From: Candidatus Rokuibacteriota bacterium
Lineage (GTDB): Bacteria > Methylomirabilota > Methylomirabilia > Rokubacteriales > CSP1-6
Length of the DNA: 64,000 bases
Assembly (NCBI GenBank): GCA_003220225.1
Contig: QHRU01000042.1
Coordinates: forward strand, 25,696-89,695
Direction of reading: 5' to 3'
The number at the start of each line of letters is the position of its first letter. The first letter of the stretch is position 1. Both the position numbers and the translations under genes were made by a program. This document shows positions 48,421 to 57,806 of the stretch, piece after piece. Below the pieces are notes generated by a model that saw only the letters and a list, made by a program, of their open reading frames with translations, was not told the origin of the DNA and searched no databases.

Positions 48421-49286
48421 CGGCCGAAGAGCCCACGTGGGCGCACGGCGAGCACGACGACGAAGATGACGAGCCCGACGATCTCGCGGTAGGGTCCGCC
48501 GAACGTCGCCGCGCTCGCCGCCTCCGCCAGGCCCAGCACGAGGCCGCCGACGAAAGTGCCGAGCATCGAGCCGAGCCCGGCGAGGACGACGACGATCAGC
48601 GCCTTGAGCGTCCACTCGAGCCCGATCGACGGGCTGACGGAGTACGCGACGGTGACGAGGGTGCCGGCGGCGCCCGCGAGCGCGGTGCCGAGCGCGAAGG
48701 CGAGGAGATAGGCGCGGCGGATGTCGATGCCGGTGAGCAGCGCGGCCTGCCAGTCCTCCGCCGTCGCGCGGATCGCCTTGCCCCAGCGCCAGCGTGAGAG
48801 GAGGAGCTGGAGCGCGCCGATCAGAACCAGCGCCAGCGTCAGCGTCGCGAGCCGCACGAGCGGGATCGACAGCTCGCCGACGCTGAGCACGGCCCCCCCG
48901 TACGACGTGGGGATGGAGCGCTCGTCGGCCGTCCAGAGGCGCACGGCCAGCGCGTGCAGCGCCAGCGCCAGGCCGAAGCCGATCAGCAGCGAGTTCTTGA
49001 TGCGCGTTTCCTCGTGCGCGCGCACGACGAAGCCGAAGAGCCCCCAGTAGAGGAGTGCGCCGAGGAGCAGCGAGCCCGGGATCACCAGCACGAGCGAGGC
49101 GAACGGATCGACGCCGAAGAGCGCGGCGAGCCAGAAGGCGCCGTAGCCGCCGAGCATGATCAGCTCGCCATGCGCGACGTTCAGCACGCGCATGACGCCG
49201 AACACGAGCGAGAGACCCGCCGCGGCCAGGCCGTAGAGCCCGCCGATCAGGAGGCCGAGCAGGAGCTGCTGGGCGAGGACGCTCAC
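48417..49286 (-). CDS. livH: Branched-chain amino acid ABC transporter permease LivH
   Basis: VSVLAQQLLLGLLIGGLYGLAAAGLSLVFGVMRVLNVAHGELIMLGGYGAFW; GTG start in GTGA overlap. Confidence 0.9.
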   Translation of the reverse strand: MSVLAQQLLLGLLIGGLYGLAAAGLSLVFGVMRVLNVAHGELIMLGGYGAFWLAALFGVDPFASLVLVIPGSLLLGALLYWGLFGFVVRAHEETRIKNSLLIGFGLALALHALAVRLWTADERSIPTSYGGAVLSVGELSIPLVRLATLTLALVLIGALQLLLSRWRWGKAIRATAEDWQAALLTGIDIRRAYLLAFALGTALAGAAGTLVTVAYSVSPSIGLEWTLKALIVVVLAGLGSMLGTFVGGLVLGLAEAASAATFGGPYREIVGLVIFVVVLAVRPRGLFGR

Positions 49287-50026
49287 TGATGCTCCCCCTG
49301 GGGGGACGGCGTGCGCACCGCGAGCGGGCCGAGGTAGGCGCGCCGCACGTGCTCGTCGGCCATCAAGCTTGCGCCGCTTCCCTCGCCGACGATACGCCCG
49401 CCCTCGAGGAGGTAGCCGCGGTGGGCCAGGCTCAGCGCCGCCGGCACGTTCTGCTCGACGAGGAAGACGGTGACGCCGGCGCGGTTGATCGCGACGAGCG
49501 CCTCGAGAATCGCCGCGACGAGCCGCGGCGCCAGCCCGAGCGAAGGCTCGTCCAGCATCAGCAGGCGCGGGCTCGCCATGAGCGCGCGCCCGACGGCGAC
49601 CATCTGCTGCTGGCCGCCCGAGAGCGCCTGCACGGCCGTCCGCCGCCGCTCGGCGAGCACCGGAAACAGCGTGTAGACGCGCTCGAGCCCGGCGCGCCGG
49701 CCCCCCCACGCGCGCGACGCGAAGGCGCCGAGCTCGAGATTCTCCTGCACCGTCATGCCGCCGAAGAGCCGGCGGCCCTCCGGTACCAGCGCGACGCCGC
49801 GCTCCACGATCAGGTGGGCGCCGAGCGTCCGGAGGTCCTGGCCGTCCCAGCGGATGGCGCCGCTCCGCGGGCGCACGAGACCGGCCACACAGTTCAGCAG
49901 GGTGCTCTTGCCGGCGCCGTTGGGACCGAGCAGCGCGACGATCTCGCCGGCGCCGACCGAGAGCGTGACGCCGAAGAGCGCGCGCACATCGCCGTAGCCG
50001 GCCTGCAGTCCGTCGATCTCAAGCAC
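49283..50026 (-). CDS. livF: Branched-chain amino acid ABC transporter ATP-binding protein LivF
   Basis: VLEIDGLQAGYGDVRALFGVTL...GPNGAGKSTLLNCVAGL...LVPEGRRLFGGMTVQENLELGA. Confidence 0.9.
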   Translation of the reverse strand: MLEIDGLQAGYGDVRALFGVTLSVGAGEIVALLGPNGAGKSTLLNCVAGLVRPRSGAIRWDGQDLRTLGAHLIVERGVALVPEGRRLFGGMTVQENLELGAFASRAWGGRRAGLERVYTLFPVLAERRRTAVQALSGGQQQMVAVGRALMASPRLLMLDEPSLGLAPRLVAAILEALVAINRAGVTVFLVEQNVPAALSLAHRGYLLEGGRIVGEGSGASLMADEHVRRAYLGPLAVRTPSPQGEHQ

Positions 50027-50759
50027 GCGTGCGGCGCTCCACGGCCGCGCCGAGGTAGACGTCGACGACGTTCGGATCCGCCGCCACCGCCGCCGGCGGG
50101 CCATCGGCGATCTTCTCGCCGGCGCTGAGCACGATGATGCGCCGCGCGAGATCCATGAGCGCCCACACGATGTGCTCGACCATCAGCACGGTCATGCCGC
50201 CGGCGACGAGATCGCGGACGAGCTCCATGGCCGTCGCCGTCTCCACGGGGTTGAGCCCGGCCATGAACTCGTCGAGCAGCAGCAGCCGCGGCGACGTCGC
50301 AAGCGCCCGCGCGAGCTCGAGCCGCTTGCGGTCGATCAGCGTCAGCCGCGCGGCGGGCTCGCCGGCGCGCGGTTCGAGGCCGAGCACCCGCAGCAGCCGC
50401 CGCGCCTCGGTCACCGCCTCCGACGTCGTCGTGCGCGCGCGCCCGTAGAGCCGGCCGACCAGGACGTTCTCGAGCACGGTGAGCCCCGCGAACGGGCGGA
50501 CCAGCTGGAACGTGCGCGCCACGCCCGCGGCGCAGACCTCGTGCGCCGGCCGCCCCGCGATGTCGCGGCCGGCGAGACGGATGCGGCCGGCGTCGGGCGA
50601 CAGCGCGCCTGCGATCAGGTTGAAGAGCGTCGTCTTGCCCGAGCCGTTCGGGCCCATGATGCCGAGCAGCTCGCCCTCGTCGAGGGCGAAGCTGACGTCG
50701 CTGACGGCCCGGACACCGCCGAAGCCCTTCGACAGCCGCTCCACCTCGAGGAGAGGCAT
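50019..50759 (-). CDS. livG: Branched-chain amino acid ABC transporter ATP-binding protein LivG
   Basis: 246 aa; GPNGSGKTTLFNLIAGALSPDAG, LLLLDEFMAGLNPVE. Confidence 0.92.
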   Translation of the reverse strand: MPLLEVERLSKGFGGVRAVSDVSFALDEGELLGIMGPNGSGKTTLFNLIAGALSPDAGRIRLAGRDIAGRPAHEVCAAGVARTFQLVRPFAGLTVLENVLVGRLYGRARTTTSEAVTEARRLLRVLGLEPRAGEPAARLTLIDRKRLELARALATSPRLLLLDEFMAGLNPVETATAMELVRDLVAGGMTVLMVEHIVWALMDLARRIIVLSAGEKIADGPPAAVAADPNVVDVYLGAAVERRTRA

Positions 50760-50783
50760 GCGGCCGCTACGGCCTCGACGAGA

Positions 50784-51962
50784 TCAACGCTTCGCGAACG
50801 GCGGCGCGGGGTAGGCGAGCGGAGCCGTGGCGAACTCCTTGGGCCACACCAGCTCCTGCTTGCCGTTCTGCCATTGCAGAAATGCTTGCTGCACGATACC
50901 CGTGCCGTCGGGCCGGAACTTCACGGGCCCGATGACCGTGGTCATGTCGGTGGCGGCGATGGCGTCGCGCACCTTCGCGTGGTCGAGACTGCCCGCTTTC
51001 GCCACGGCCGCGGCGGCGATCTGCACGCATGCGTAGGACGGGCCGCTGATCGGATCGGTGGCGCGCCCGTACTTCTTCTCGTGCGCGTCGTTCAGCTCCT
51101 TCACGCCGGGCGCCTTCACCGCGTGGTGCCAGCCGGCCGCCAGGACCATCCAGTCGCCGTCCTTGCCGAGGTTCTTCGACCAGACGATGGCGTCGGGGGC
51201 GCGGATGAACAACGCCAGCTTCGGGGTGTAGCCGAGCTCCTTCATCTGCTTGACGATCGTCATGCCGTCGGGCGGGGTCGGCAGCGCGAACACGCCGTCG
51301 GCGTTCGCGGCCTTGGCTTTGAGGACGAGGTCGGAGAAGTCCTTGGCGCCGGGCGAGTACTCGCCGACGGTGGCCGTGTAGCCGGCGGCCCGGCCCGCCT
51401 CCGTCCATGCCGTCGCCATCTCCTTGCCCCAGTCGGTCTTCTCCTGGAAGATCACGACCGTCTTCGGCCGCTCACCGGCCGGGATCAGTCCGAGCAGGCC
51501 TTGCGTCGCCTGGCCGATGTCGGGCGACTTCCAGAACGGCGAGAAGAGGTACTTGAAGCCTTGCTGGTGGACCTTGTTGAGCGCGAAGGCGACACCGAGG
51601 TAGGGAATCTTGTTCTTCTCGGCGACCGAGGCGGCGGCCGCGTGCAGGTCAGAGCCGAAGCCGCCGAGGTAGGCGACCACGCCCTGCGCGGCGAGGCTCT
51701 CGAGCCGCGCGACCGTCTTGGTGGCGTCCGACTCGTCGTCGAGGAGGATCAGCTCCAGCGGCATCTTCTTGCCGGCGACCGTCACGCCGCCCGCCGCGTT
51801 GATCTGCTCGACGGCGATCTCGTACCCGGAGCGCACCTGCGCGCCGCCGGCGCCGTAGCGGCCGGTGAGCGGGACGACGGCCCCGAGCTTGATCGTTTGC
51901 GCCGCGGCGAACGACGGCCAGAGTCCCAGCACTCCAAGCACCAACGCGGCGAGCACTCTCAT
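50784..51962 (-). CDS. livK: ABC transporter substrate-binding protein, LivK type
   Basis: 392 aa; signal MRVLAALVLGVLGLWPSFAAAQ; IKLGAVVPLTGRYGAGGAQVRSGYEIAVEQINAAGGV. Confidence 0.92.
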   Translation of the reverse strand: MRVLAALVLGVLGLWPSFAAAQTIKLGAVVPLTGRYGAGGAQVRSGYEIAVEQINAAGGVTVAGKKMPLELILLDDESDATKTVARLESLAAQGVVAYLGGFGSDLHAAAASVAEKNKIPYLGVAFALNKVHQQGFKYLFSPFWKSPDIGQATQGLLGLIPAGERPKTVVIFQEKTDWGKEMATAWTEAGRAAGYTATVGEYSPGAKDFSDLVLKAKAANADGVFALPTPPDGMTIVKQMKELGYTPKLALFIRAPDAIVWSKNLGKDGDWMVLAAGWHHAVKAPGVKELNDAHEKKYGRATDPISGPSYACVQIAAAAVAKAGSLDHAKVRDAIAATDMTTVIGPVKFRPDGTGIVQQAFLQWQNGKQELVWPKEFATAPLAYPAPPFAKR

Positions 51963-51987
51963 CGATGTCCCTCCAGTGGGAATCGGT

Positions 51988-53427
51988 TCATTCGGTCGAC
52001 GACCAGATGTCGGCGACGATGCCGTCGCCCGTGAGCCAGAACGAGTAATAGCGCCTCTCGTCGGCGTTGACGGCTCGATAGTGGCATACGCGGCTCACAC
52101 GGGCGCCGTGACGCTCCGTGCCGCGTGACGAGGTGTCGTCGCACGTGACGAACGCGAACGACTTGAGCGTGGCGAGCCGCTCGCCGAGTACGGTTCGACC
52201 GAGCGGTGAGAAATACGACGCCGCGAGTGGCAGCACCGTCGGATCGGGCTCGTTCTTCGCGATCCGCTCCAGCGTCTCGCGCAACCGGACCGTGCGCGCG
52301 GGATCCGCGTCGGCCTCGGCCTTCTGCGGGCCGACCAGCAGGCCCTTGACGTACCGGCCGGCCACACCGTAGGTCAGCCCCCACGCATTCACCCGCGGTG
52401 CCGGATCGCCGCTGGAGCGGCCGAGGTTGGTGAGAACGACCACGGTCACGCCATCGTTGGGAAAGCGCGAGAGCTCGGTGCCGGTGATGCCGGCGTGGGA
52501 GATCCAGCGATGGCCACGGCGGTCGTCGACGAACCAGCCGAAGCCGTACGGATAGGTTCCGCCGTAGTTCAGGCGCACCGGCGTCCACATCTCGGCGAGC
52601 GTCGCGGGCGCGAGGACGCGGCCGGCTGCCAGCGCCGCGTCCCAGGCCACGAGATCCTTCACGGTGGACATCACGCCGTAGTGCGACGCGAGCTCCATCT
52701 GCCAGACGCGCCTGATGTTCATGAGCTGGCCGTCGCGTAGCGTGTAGCCGGCGGCGCGATTCTTGAGGATCCGCCACTGGTCGATCACGGAGGTCGACCT
52801 CATACCGAGCGGCTTGAAGAATTTCTCGTCGAGAAAGTCGCGGTAGCGCTGCCCGCTGACCGCCTCGATGATCATTCCGAGCACGAAATAGCCCCCGTCG
52901 CTGTAGAGGAAGCGCTCGCCGGCGGCGAACTTCAGTTCGTCTTTCACGGCCGCGTCGAACAGCTGCGCCGTCGTGTAGTTCACCCGCTGGCCGGCGGCGC
53001 GCAGCGCCTTGAAGCCGTCGTCGCCGGGCAGTCCCGACGTGTGCGTCAGCAGATGCCGCACCGTGATGGCCTTCCACGTCTCGGGCGCGCGCGGCAGGTG
53101 CCAGGCGACGGGGTCGTCGAGCTGGACCTTGCCCTCCTCGACGAGCAGCATGATGGCGGTCGCCGTGAACTGCTTGGTGACCGACGCCAGCTCGAACACG
53201 GTGTCCGGGGTCACGGGGACGTCGTGCTCGAGATTCGCGATGCCGTAGCCGCGCACCTTCACGATCTTGCCGTTGCGCGCGACGGCCAGCGCCAGGCCCG
53301 GGATGTGGCGCCGCTCCATCTCGACCTTGATGTAGTCGTCGATGGCGTCGGCGCGCGCCGGCGGCGCCGCGACGAGGAGTGGCGCGAGCAGCAGCACGAG
53401 CACGAGCGATGCCTGGCGACGCGGCAT
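51988..53427 (-). CDS. Serine hydrolase, beta-lactamase class C / AmpC-like
   Basis: 479 aa; signal peptide; FELASVTKQFTA (SxxK), FLYSDGGYFVLG (YxN position is YSD), ISHAGITG. Confidence 0.88.
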   Translation of the reverse strand: MPRRQASLVLVLLLAPLLVAAPPARADAIDDYIKVEMERRHIPGLALAVARNGKIVKVRGYGIANLEHDVPVTPDTVFELASVTKQFTATAIMLLVEEGKVQLDDPVAWHLPRAPETWKAITVRHLLTHTSGLPGDDGFKALRAAGQRVNYTTAQLFDAAVKDELKFAAGERFLYSDGGYFVLGMIIEAVSGQRYRDFLDEKFFKPLGMRSTSVIDQWRILKNRAAGYTLRDGQLMNIRRVWQMELASHYGVMSTVKDLVAWDAALAAGRVLAPATLAEMWTPVRLNYGGTYPYGFGWFVDDRRGHRWISHAGITGTELSRFPNDGVTVVVLTNLGRSSGDPAPRVNAWGLTYGVAGRYVKGLLVGPQKAEADADPARTVRLRETLERIAKNEPDPTVLPLAASYFSPLGRTVLGERLATLKSFAFVTCDDTSSRGTERHGARVSRVCHYRAVNADERRYYSFWLTGDGIVADIWSSTE

Positions 53428-53442
53428 GACAGTCTCCGCGGC

Positions 53443-54528
53443 TCAGCGGCCCCACACGAGGCGCGCGACCTCGGCCACGCGCTCGAGCTTCTTGCGCTGA
53501 TCGTCCGGCGTGACGCGGTTGCCTTCCAGCGTGCTGGCGAAGCCGCACTGCGGGCTCAGGGCCAGCCGCTCGAGCGCCACGTGCTTGGCCGCCGCCTCGA
53601 TGCGCCGCCGCAGCTCGTCCACCGACTCCAGCCGCGGCTTCTTCGTCGTCACGAGCCCCAGCACGACCTCGCGGTCCGCCGGTATCACGCGCAGCGGATC
53701 GAAGTCGCCCGAGCGTTCGTCGTCATACTCGAGCAGGAAGCGCTGGAAGCGGCTCTTCTCGAACACGCGCTTGATCGGCTCGTAGCCGCCGCTCGCGTAG
53801 AACTTCGACTGGTTGTTGCCGCGGCAGATGTGCAGGCCGAAGGTCACGCCCGGATGGCGGCCGATGACCGCGTTGTCCATCTCGATGCAGGCGTCGATGA
53901 GCCGGTCGGGATCGGCGCCGCGCTTGACGTAGCCCGCGCGCAGCTCGGGATCGAGCAGCGCCGCGTACTGGGGCGCGTCGATCTGGACGTAGGTGCAGCC
54001 CAGCCTCACCAGCTCCTCGACCTCGCGCCGGTTGAAGTCGACCACGTCGGCCAGGTACGCGTCGCGCGTCGCGTAGGCGCCCGCCGACTGCTTGGGATCG
54101 TAGTAGGCGGCCGCCTGCTGGGCGCTGATCAGCGTGACCTTCGTCGCCTTGGTGGCGCGCGCACGCAGGTACGCGAACTCCTCGCCGCACATGCCGCGCC
54201 GCCACGCGAGCTTCTCGACGACGACGGGGCGCTTGAAGATCAGCTCCTCGCCCTGCTCGTCGCGAAACGGGATGGCCCAGCCACCGTGCTTGTCGAAGCC
54301 CGCGAGCGCCTCGACCATGTGGCCGAAGAACGCGTAGCGCCGCATCTCGCCGTCGGTGACGACGTCGAGGCCGGCCGCTTCCTGCAGCCGCACCGCCTCG
54401 TCCACGGCGCGGTCCTCGATCCGCTTGAACTCCTGTGCGCTCAGCCGTCCCGACTCCACCGCGGCGCGCGCCTCGAGGAGGTCGGGGGGGCGCAGGAGAC
54501 TGCCGACGACGTCGCTGCGCAGGGCCAT
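53443..54528 (-). CDS. Cobalamin-independent methionine synthase (MetE) C-terminal-like protein
   Basis: MALRSDVVGSLLRPPDLLEARAAVESG...; TDGEMRRYAFF, YVQIDAPQYA, FGLHICRGNN, LALSPQCGFAST. Confidence 0.87.
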   Translation of the reverse strand: MALRSDVVGSLLRPPDLLEARAAVESGRLSAQEFKRIEDRAVDEAVRLQEAAGLDVVTDGEMRRYAFFGHMVEALAGFDKHGGWAIPFRDEQGEELIFKRPVVVEKLAWRRGMCGEEFAYLRARATKATKVTLISAQQAAAYYDPKQSAGAYATRDAYLADVVDFNRREVEELVRLGCTYVQIDAPQYAALLDPELRAGYVKRGADPDRLIDACIEMDNAVIGRHPGVTFGLHICRGNNQSKFYASGGYEPIKRVFEKSRFQRFLLEYDDERSGDFDPLRVIPADREVVLGLVTTKKPRLESVDELRRRIEAAAKHVALERLALSPQCGFASTLEGNRVTPDDQRKKLERVAEVARLVWGR

Positions 54529-54645
54529 GGCGGGGCCGATGATACCGCTAGTTCGCCGGCGCCCACCGCCCGATCTGGACGCGGCCCCCGAGAATAGTGT
54601 CAGGGCGCACGTCGTCAAAGTTACAGAAGTGAGAGGAGGACACCC

Positions 54646-55038
54646 ATGAAACGCCTTGCTGCCGTTGCTCTCATGACCGTGATCCTGCTCCCCGGCGTCG
54701 CGTTCGCCGGCTCATCCACCGACGCCGCCCTCGGCCTTGGCGCTTTCGCCGTCTTCAACCAGATCCTCGGAGGTGTCGGAATCTTCGGCCGTCCGGCCGT
54801 CGTCGTCGCACCCGTGCCGCCGGTGGTCTACGCGCCGCCCGCACCGGTCGTTTACGCGCCTCCGCCTCCGGTGGTCTATGGGCCGCCGCCGGTGGTGTAC
54901 GCGCCTCCGCAGCCGGTGTACGTCGTTCGGCAGCCCGTCTACGTCACCCCGCGGCCAGTGTATGGCTATCGTCAGTACGCGTATCGTCACGGGTGGGAGC
55001 GGCACGGGCGCTGGGAGCGCCACGACCGCGACCGCTAG
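54646..55038 (+). CDS. Secreted proline-rich low-complexity protein
   Basis: 130 aa; signal MKRLAAVALMTVILLPGVAFA; repeated PVVYAPP; basic His/Arg-rich tail; SD GAGAGGAGG upstream. Confidence 0.7.
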   Translation: MKRLAAVALMTVILLPGVAFAGSSTDAALGLGAFAVFNQILGGVGIFGRPAVVVAPVPPVVYAPPAPVVYAPPPPVVYGPPPVVYAPPQPVYVVRQPVYVTPRPVYGYRQYAYRHGWERHGRWERHDRDR

Positions 55039-55039
55039 A

Positions 55040-56122
55040 TCAGCGCGGATCGCTCTCCGCCAGCGGCACGCACGCCGCCGGCTCGATCCGCAGACCCACG
55101 GCGGCGCCGACCTCGAAACGCGGGGTCGGCGCCGCCGCTGCGCGTAAGACCAGATCACTGTCGGCGACGGCGATCTCGTAGTCGACGCTGTCGCCGAGAA
55201 ACGCCGCGCGCCGCACGGTGCCGCGAAAGGCGTTGGCGCCGCCGGCGGCGGCCCCCGGCTCGCCGAGCCTCAGCTGGTGCGGGCGGATCGACAGCGCGAC
55301 GCGCGCGCCCGGCTCGAGATCGGCGGTGGCGACACGGAGCCGCAGGTGGCCGTGGGCGACCGTGTCGCGCGCGACGGCCACGCCGTCCAGCACGTTGGTG
55401 CGCCCGATGAATTCCGCCACGAAGCGTGTGCGGGGCCGGTGGTAGAGGTCGTCGGCCGTCCCCGCCTGCGCCACCTTCCCCGCCTTCAACACCGCGATGC
55501 GGTCGGAGATCACCATCGCCTCGCCCTGGTCGTGCGTGACGTAGAGGGTCGTGTTGCCGAAGGTCTCGTGCAGTCTCCTGATCTCGAAGCGCATCTCCTC
55601 GCGGAGGTTGGCGTCGAGGTTGGACAGCGGCTCGTCCAGCAAGAGGATCTCCGGCTCGACGACCAGCGCCCGCGCGACGGCCACCCGCTGCTGCTGGCCG
55701 CCCGACAGCTCGCCCGGGTAGCGTCTCTCGTATCCCGCGAGCTGGACGACGCGGAGCATCTCGCGCACGCGCGCCTCGCGGTCGCCGCGCGAGAGACCAG
55801 GCTTGAAGCGCAGACCGTAAGCGACGTTCTGCGCGACGGTCATGTGTGGCCACAGCGCATAGCTCTGGAAGATCATGGCCATGCGCCGGCGCTCGGGCGG
55901 CACGACGCTCGCCGGCGACGACAGACACCGGTCGCCGACCCAGATCTCTCCCGCCTCCGGCGCCAGGAAGCCGGCCACGAGCCGCAGCGTGGTGGTCTTG
56001 CCGCAGCCCGACGGGCCGAGCAGCGCGAGCAGCTCGCCGGGCTTGACCTCCAGCGAGAGACCGTCCACGGCGCCGACGTCGCCGTAGCGCTTCGAGAGGG
56101 ACTTCAGAATCACGCCGGGCAC
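55040..56122 (-). CDS. ABC transporter ATP-binding protein (PotA/FbpC type, TOBE C-term)
   Basis: 360 aa; GPSGCGKTTTLRLVAGF, LSGGQQQRVAVARALVVEPEILLLDEPLSNLDANLREEMR. Confidence 0.92.
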   Translation of the reverse strand: MPGVILKSLSKRYGDVGAVDGLSLEVKPGELLALLGPSGCGKTTTLRLVAGFLAPEAGEIWVGDRCLSSPASVVPPERRRMAMIFQSYALWPHMTVAQNVAYGLRFKPGLSRGDREARVREMLRVVQLAGYERRYPGELSGGQQQRVAVARALVVEPEILLLDEPLSNLDANLREEMRFEIRRLHETFGNTTLYVTHDQGEAMVISDRIAVLKAGKVAQAGTADDLYHRPRTRFVAEFIGRTNVLDGVAVARDTVAHGHLRLRVATADLEPGARVALSIRPHQLRLGEPGAAAGGANAFRGTVRRAAFLGDSVDYEIAVADSDLVLRAAAAPTPRFEVGAAVGLRIEPAACVPLAESDPR

Positions 56123-56141
56123 GCTGACTCCGCGGCGCGCG

Positions 56142-57803
56142 TCACTTGCGCGTTCCGAGCACGTCGCGGCCCAGCGCGGCCTGCACCAGGGCGACGGTGG
56201 CGAACGTGAGGCCGAGCATGACCAGGCCGAGCACGGAGATCGCGCCGAACTGGCCTTCCTCCTTGAGGTCGAAGATGACGACGGACATCACCTTCGTGCT
56301 CGGCGTGAACAATAGAATCGACGCCGACAGCTCCCGAATCACGCCGATGAAGATGAAGCACCAGGCGGCGATGATGCCGCTCTTGGCCAGCGGCGCCGTG
56401 ACCTCTTTGAGGATGCGCAGCCGCCCCGCGCCCAGCACCCTTCCGGCGTCCTCGAGGTCGGCGGGAATCGCGCGAAACGTCGCGTCGGCCTGCGCGTAGC
56501 CGACCGGCATCTCCTTGGTGAGGTACGCGAGGAAGAGGATCCAGAGCGTGCCGTACAGCACGAACGGCGGCCGCGTGTAGGCGATGAACAGACCCACGGC
56601 GAGCACGACGCCCGGCACCACGACCGGCGCCAGCGCCAGGAACGCGACGAGCTGGTGGCCGACGACCAGCCGGCGGTTGGTGACGTAGGACAGCACGGCG
56701 ACCATCACGGCGCCGACGCACGCCGTCATCACCCCCAGCTCGAGCGTGTTGACGATGGCATCGCGCGTCGCGCCGTACTCGAAGAACGTGAACGTGAAAT
56801 TGCCGAGCGTGAGGTTGTCGCGGCTCAGCGGCTGGGCCCACGCGCGCGCGAAGGCGGCCTTGGCCAGCACGCCGTAGGGCAGGAAGATCGCGCACGCCAT
56901 CACGGCCAGACACGCGAACAGCGCCGGGAAACGCCACGCACCGAGCGGGATCGTGCGGCGCTGGCCGCCCTTGCCGCCGACGGCCGCGTAGCCGCGGCGG
57001 CCGAGCACGCGCTTCTGGACCTGCAGCAGGAGCGCCGTCGCCAGCAGGAGGGGGATCGAGAACGCGGCCGCCTGCTCGACCTTGGGCGGGAACTGGAACA
57101 GCGACCAGATCTGCGTGGTGACGGTGTGGAAGCCCGCGGGCAGTGCCAGGATCGCCGGCGAGCCGAAGAGCGCGAGCGCCTGGAGCACGGCGAGGATGAA
57201 GCCGCTCGCCAGCGCGGGCAGCACCATCGGCAGCGTCACCGTGCGGGCGACGGTCAGCCGCCCCGCGCCCAGGATCGCGGCCGCCTCCTCGAGGTCGGAG
57301 GCGATGAGCGCCAGCGTGTTGGCCACCATGATGTAGACGTACGGGAACGTGTAGATCGCCACGATGAAGATGAGCCCGGGCATCGTGAAGATATTCAGCA
57401 GCGGCTCCCTCGAGCCGGTCACCGAGCGCCAGAGCGTGTTGAGGATGCCCGCGTTGGGACCGGCCAGCATCACCCACGCGAAGGCGCCGAGGAACGGTGG
57501 CGTCACGAACGACGCGAGCACCAGACCACGGATGAGCCCGCGGCCGGGTATGTCGGTGCGCGCGGTGAGCCACGCCAGCGGCGCGCCGAGGGCGACCGAG
57601 ACGAGCCCGACCCAGAACGCGAGCACGACGGTGTTCCACAGCGCCTTGCGCAACGCCAGGTCGGTGAAGACGTCGCGATAGTGCGCGAGGGTGGCGCCGT
57701 GCTCGCCGCTGACGCTGAGCCACCCGAGCCAGCCGAGCGGCAGCGCCATCAACACGACGAGCGACAGCGCGGCGAAGACCCAGACGGCGACCGAGCGATC
57801 CAC
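56142..57803 (-). CDS. ABC transporter permease (FbpB-like double permease)
   Basis: 553 aa, many TM segments, two EAA-like loops (LEEAAAILGAGRLTVARTVTLPMVLP; LEDAGRVLGAGRLRILKEVTAPLAKSG). Confidence 0.92.
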   Translation of the reverse strand: MDRSVAVWVFAALSLVVLMALPLGWLGWLSVSGEHGATLAHYRDVFTDLALRKALWNTVVLAFWVGLVSVALGAPLAWLTARTDIPGRGLIRGLVLASFVTPPFLGAFAWVMLAGPNAGILNTLWRSVTGSREPLLNIFTMPGLIFIVAIYTFPYVYIMVANTLALIASDLEEAAAILGAGRLTVARTVTLPMVLPALASGFILAVLQALALFGSPAILALPAGFHTVTTQIWSLFQFPPKVEQAAAFSIPLLLATALLLQVQKRVLGRRGYAAVGGKGGQRRTIPLGAWRFPALFACLAVMACAIFLPYGVLAKAAFARAWAQPLSRDNLTLGNFTFTFFEYGATRDAIVNTLELGVMTACVGAVMVAVLSYVTNRRLVVGHQLVAFLALAPVVVPGVVLAVGLFIAYTRPPFVLYGTLWILFLAYLTKEMPVGYAQADATFRAIPADLEDAGRVLGAGRLRILKEVTAPLAKSGIIAAWCFIFIGVIRELSASILLFTPSTKVMSVVIFDLKEEGQFGAISVLGLVMLGLTFATVALVQAALGRDVLGTRK

Positions 57804-57806
57804 GCG

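Noticed and set aside
54820-54950. Tandem-like repeats resembling a CRISPR or minisatellite
   Set aside because: The periodicity is explained by in-frame PVVYAPP codons in a secreted protein; no spacer structure.
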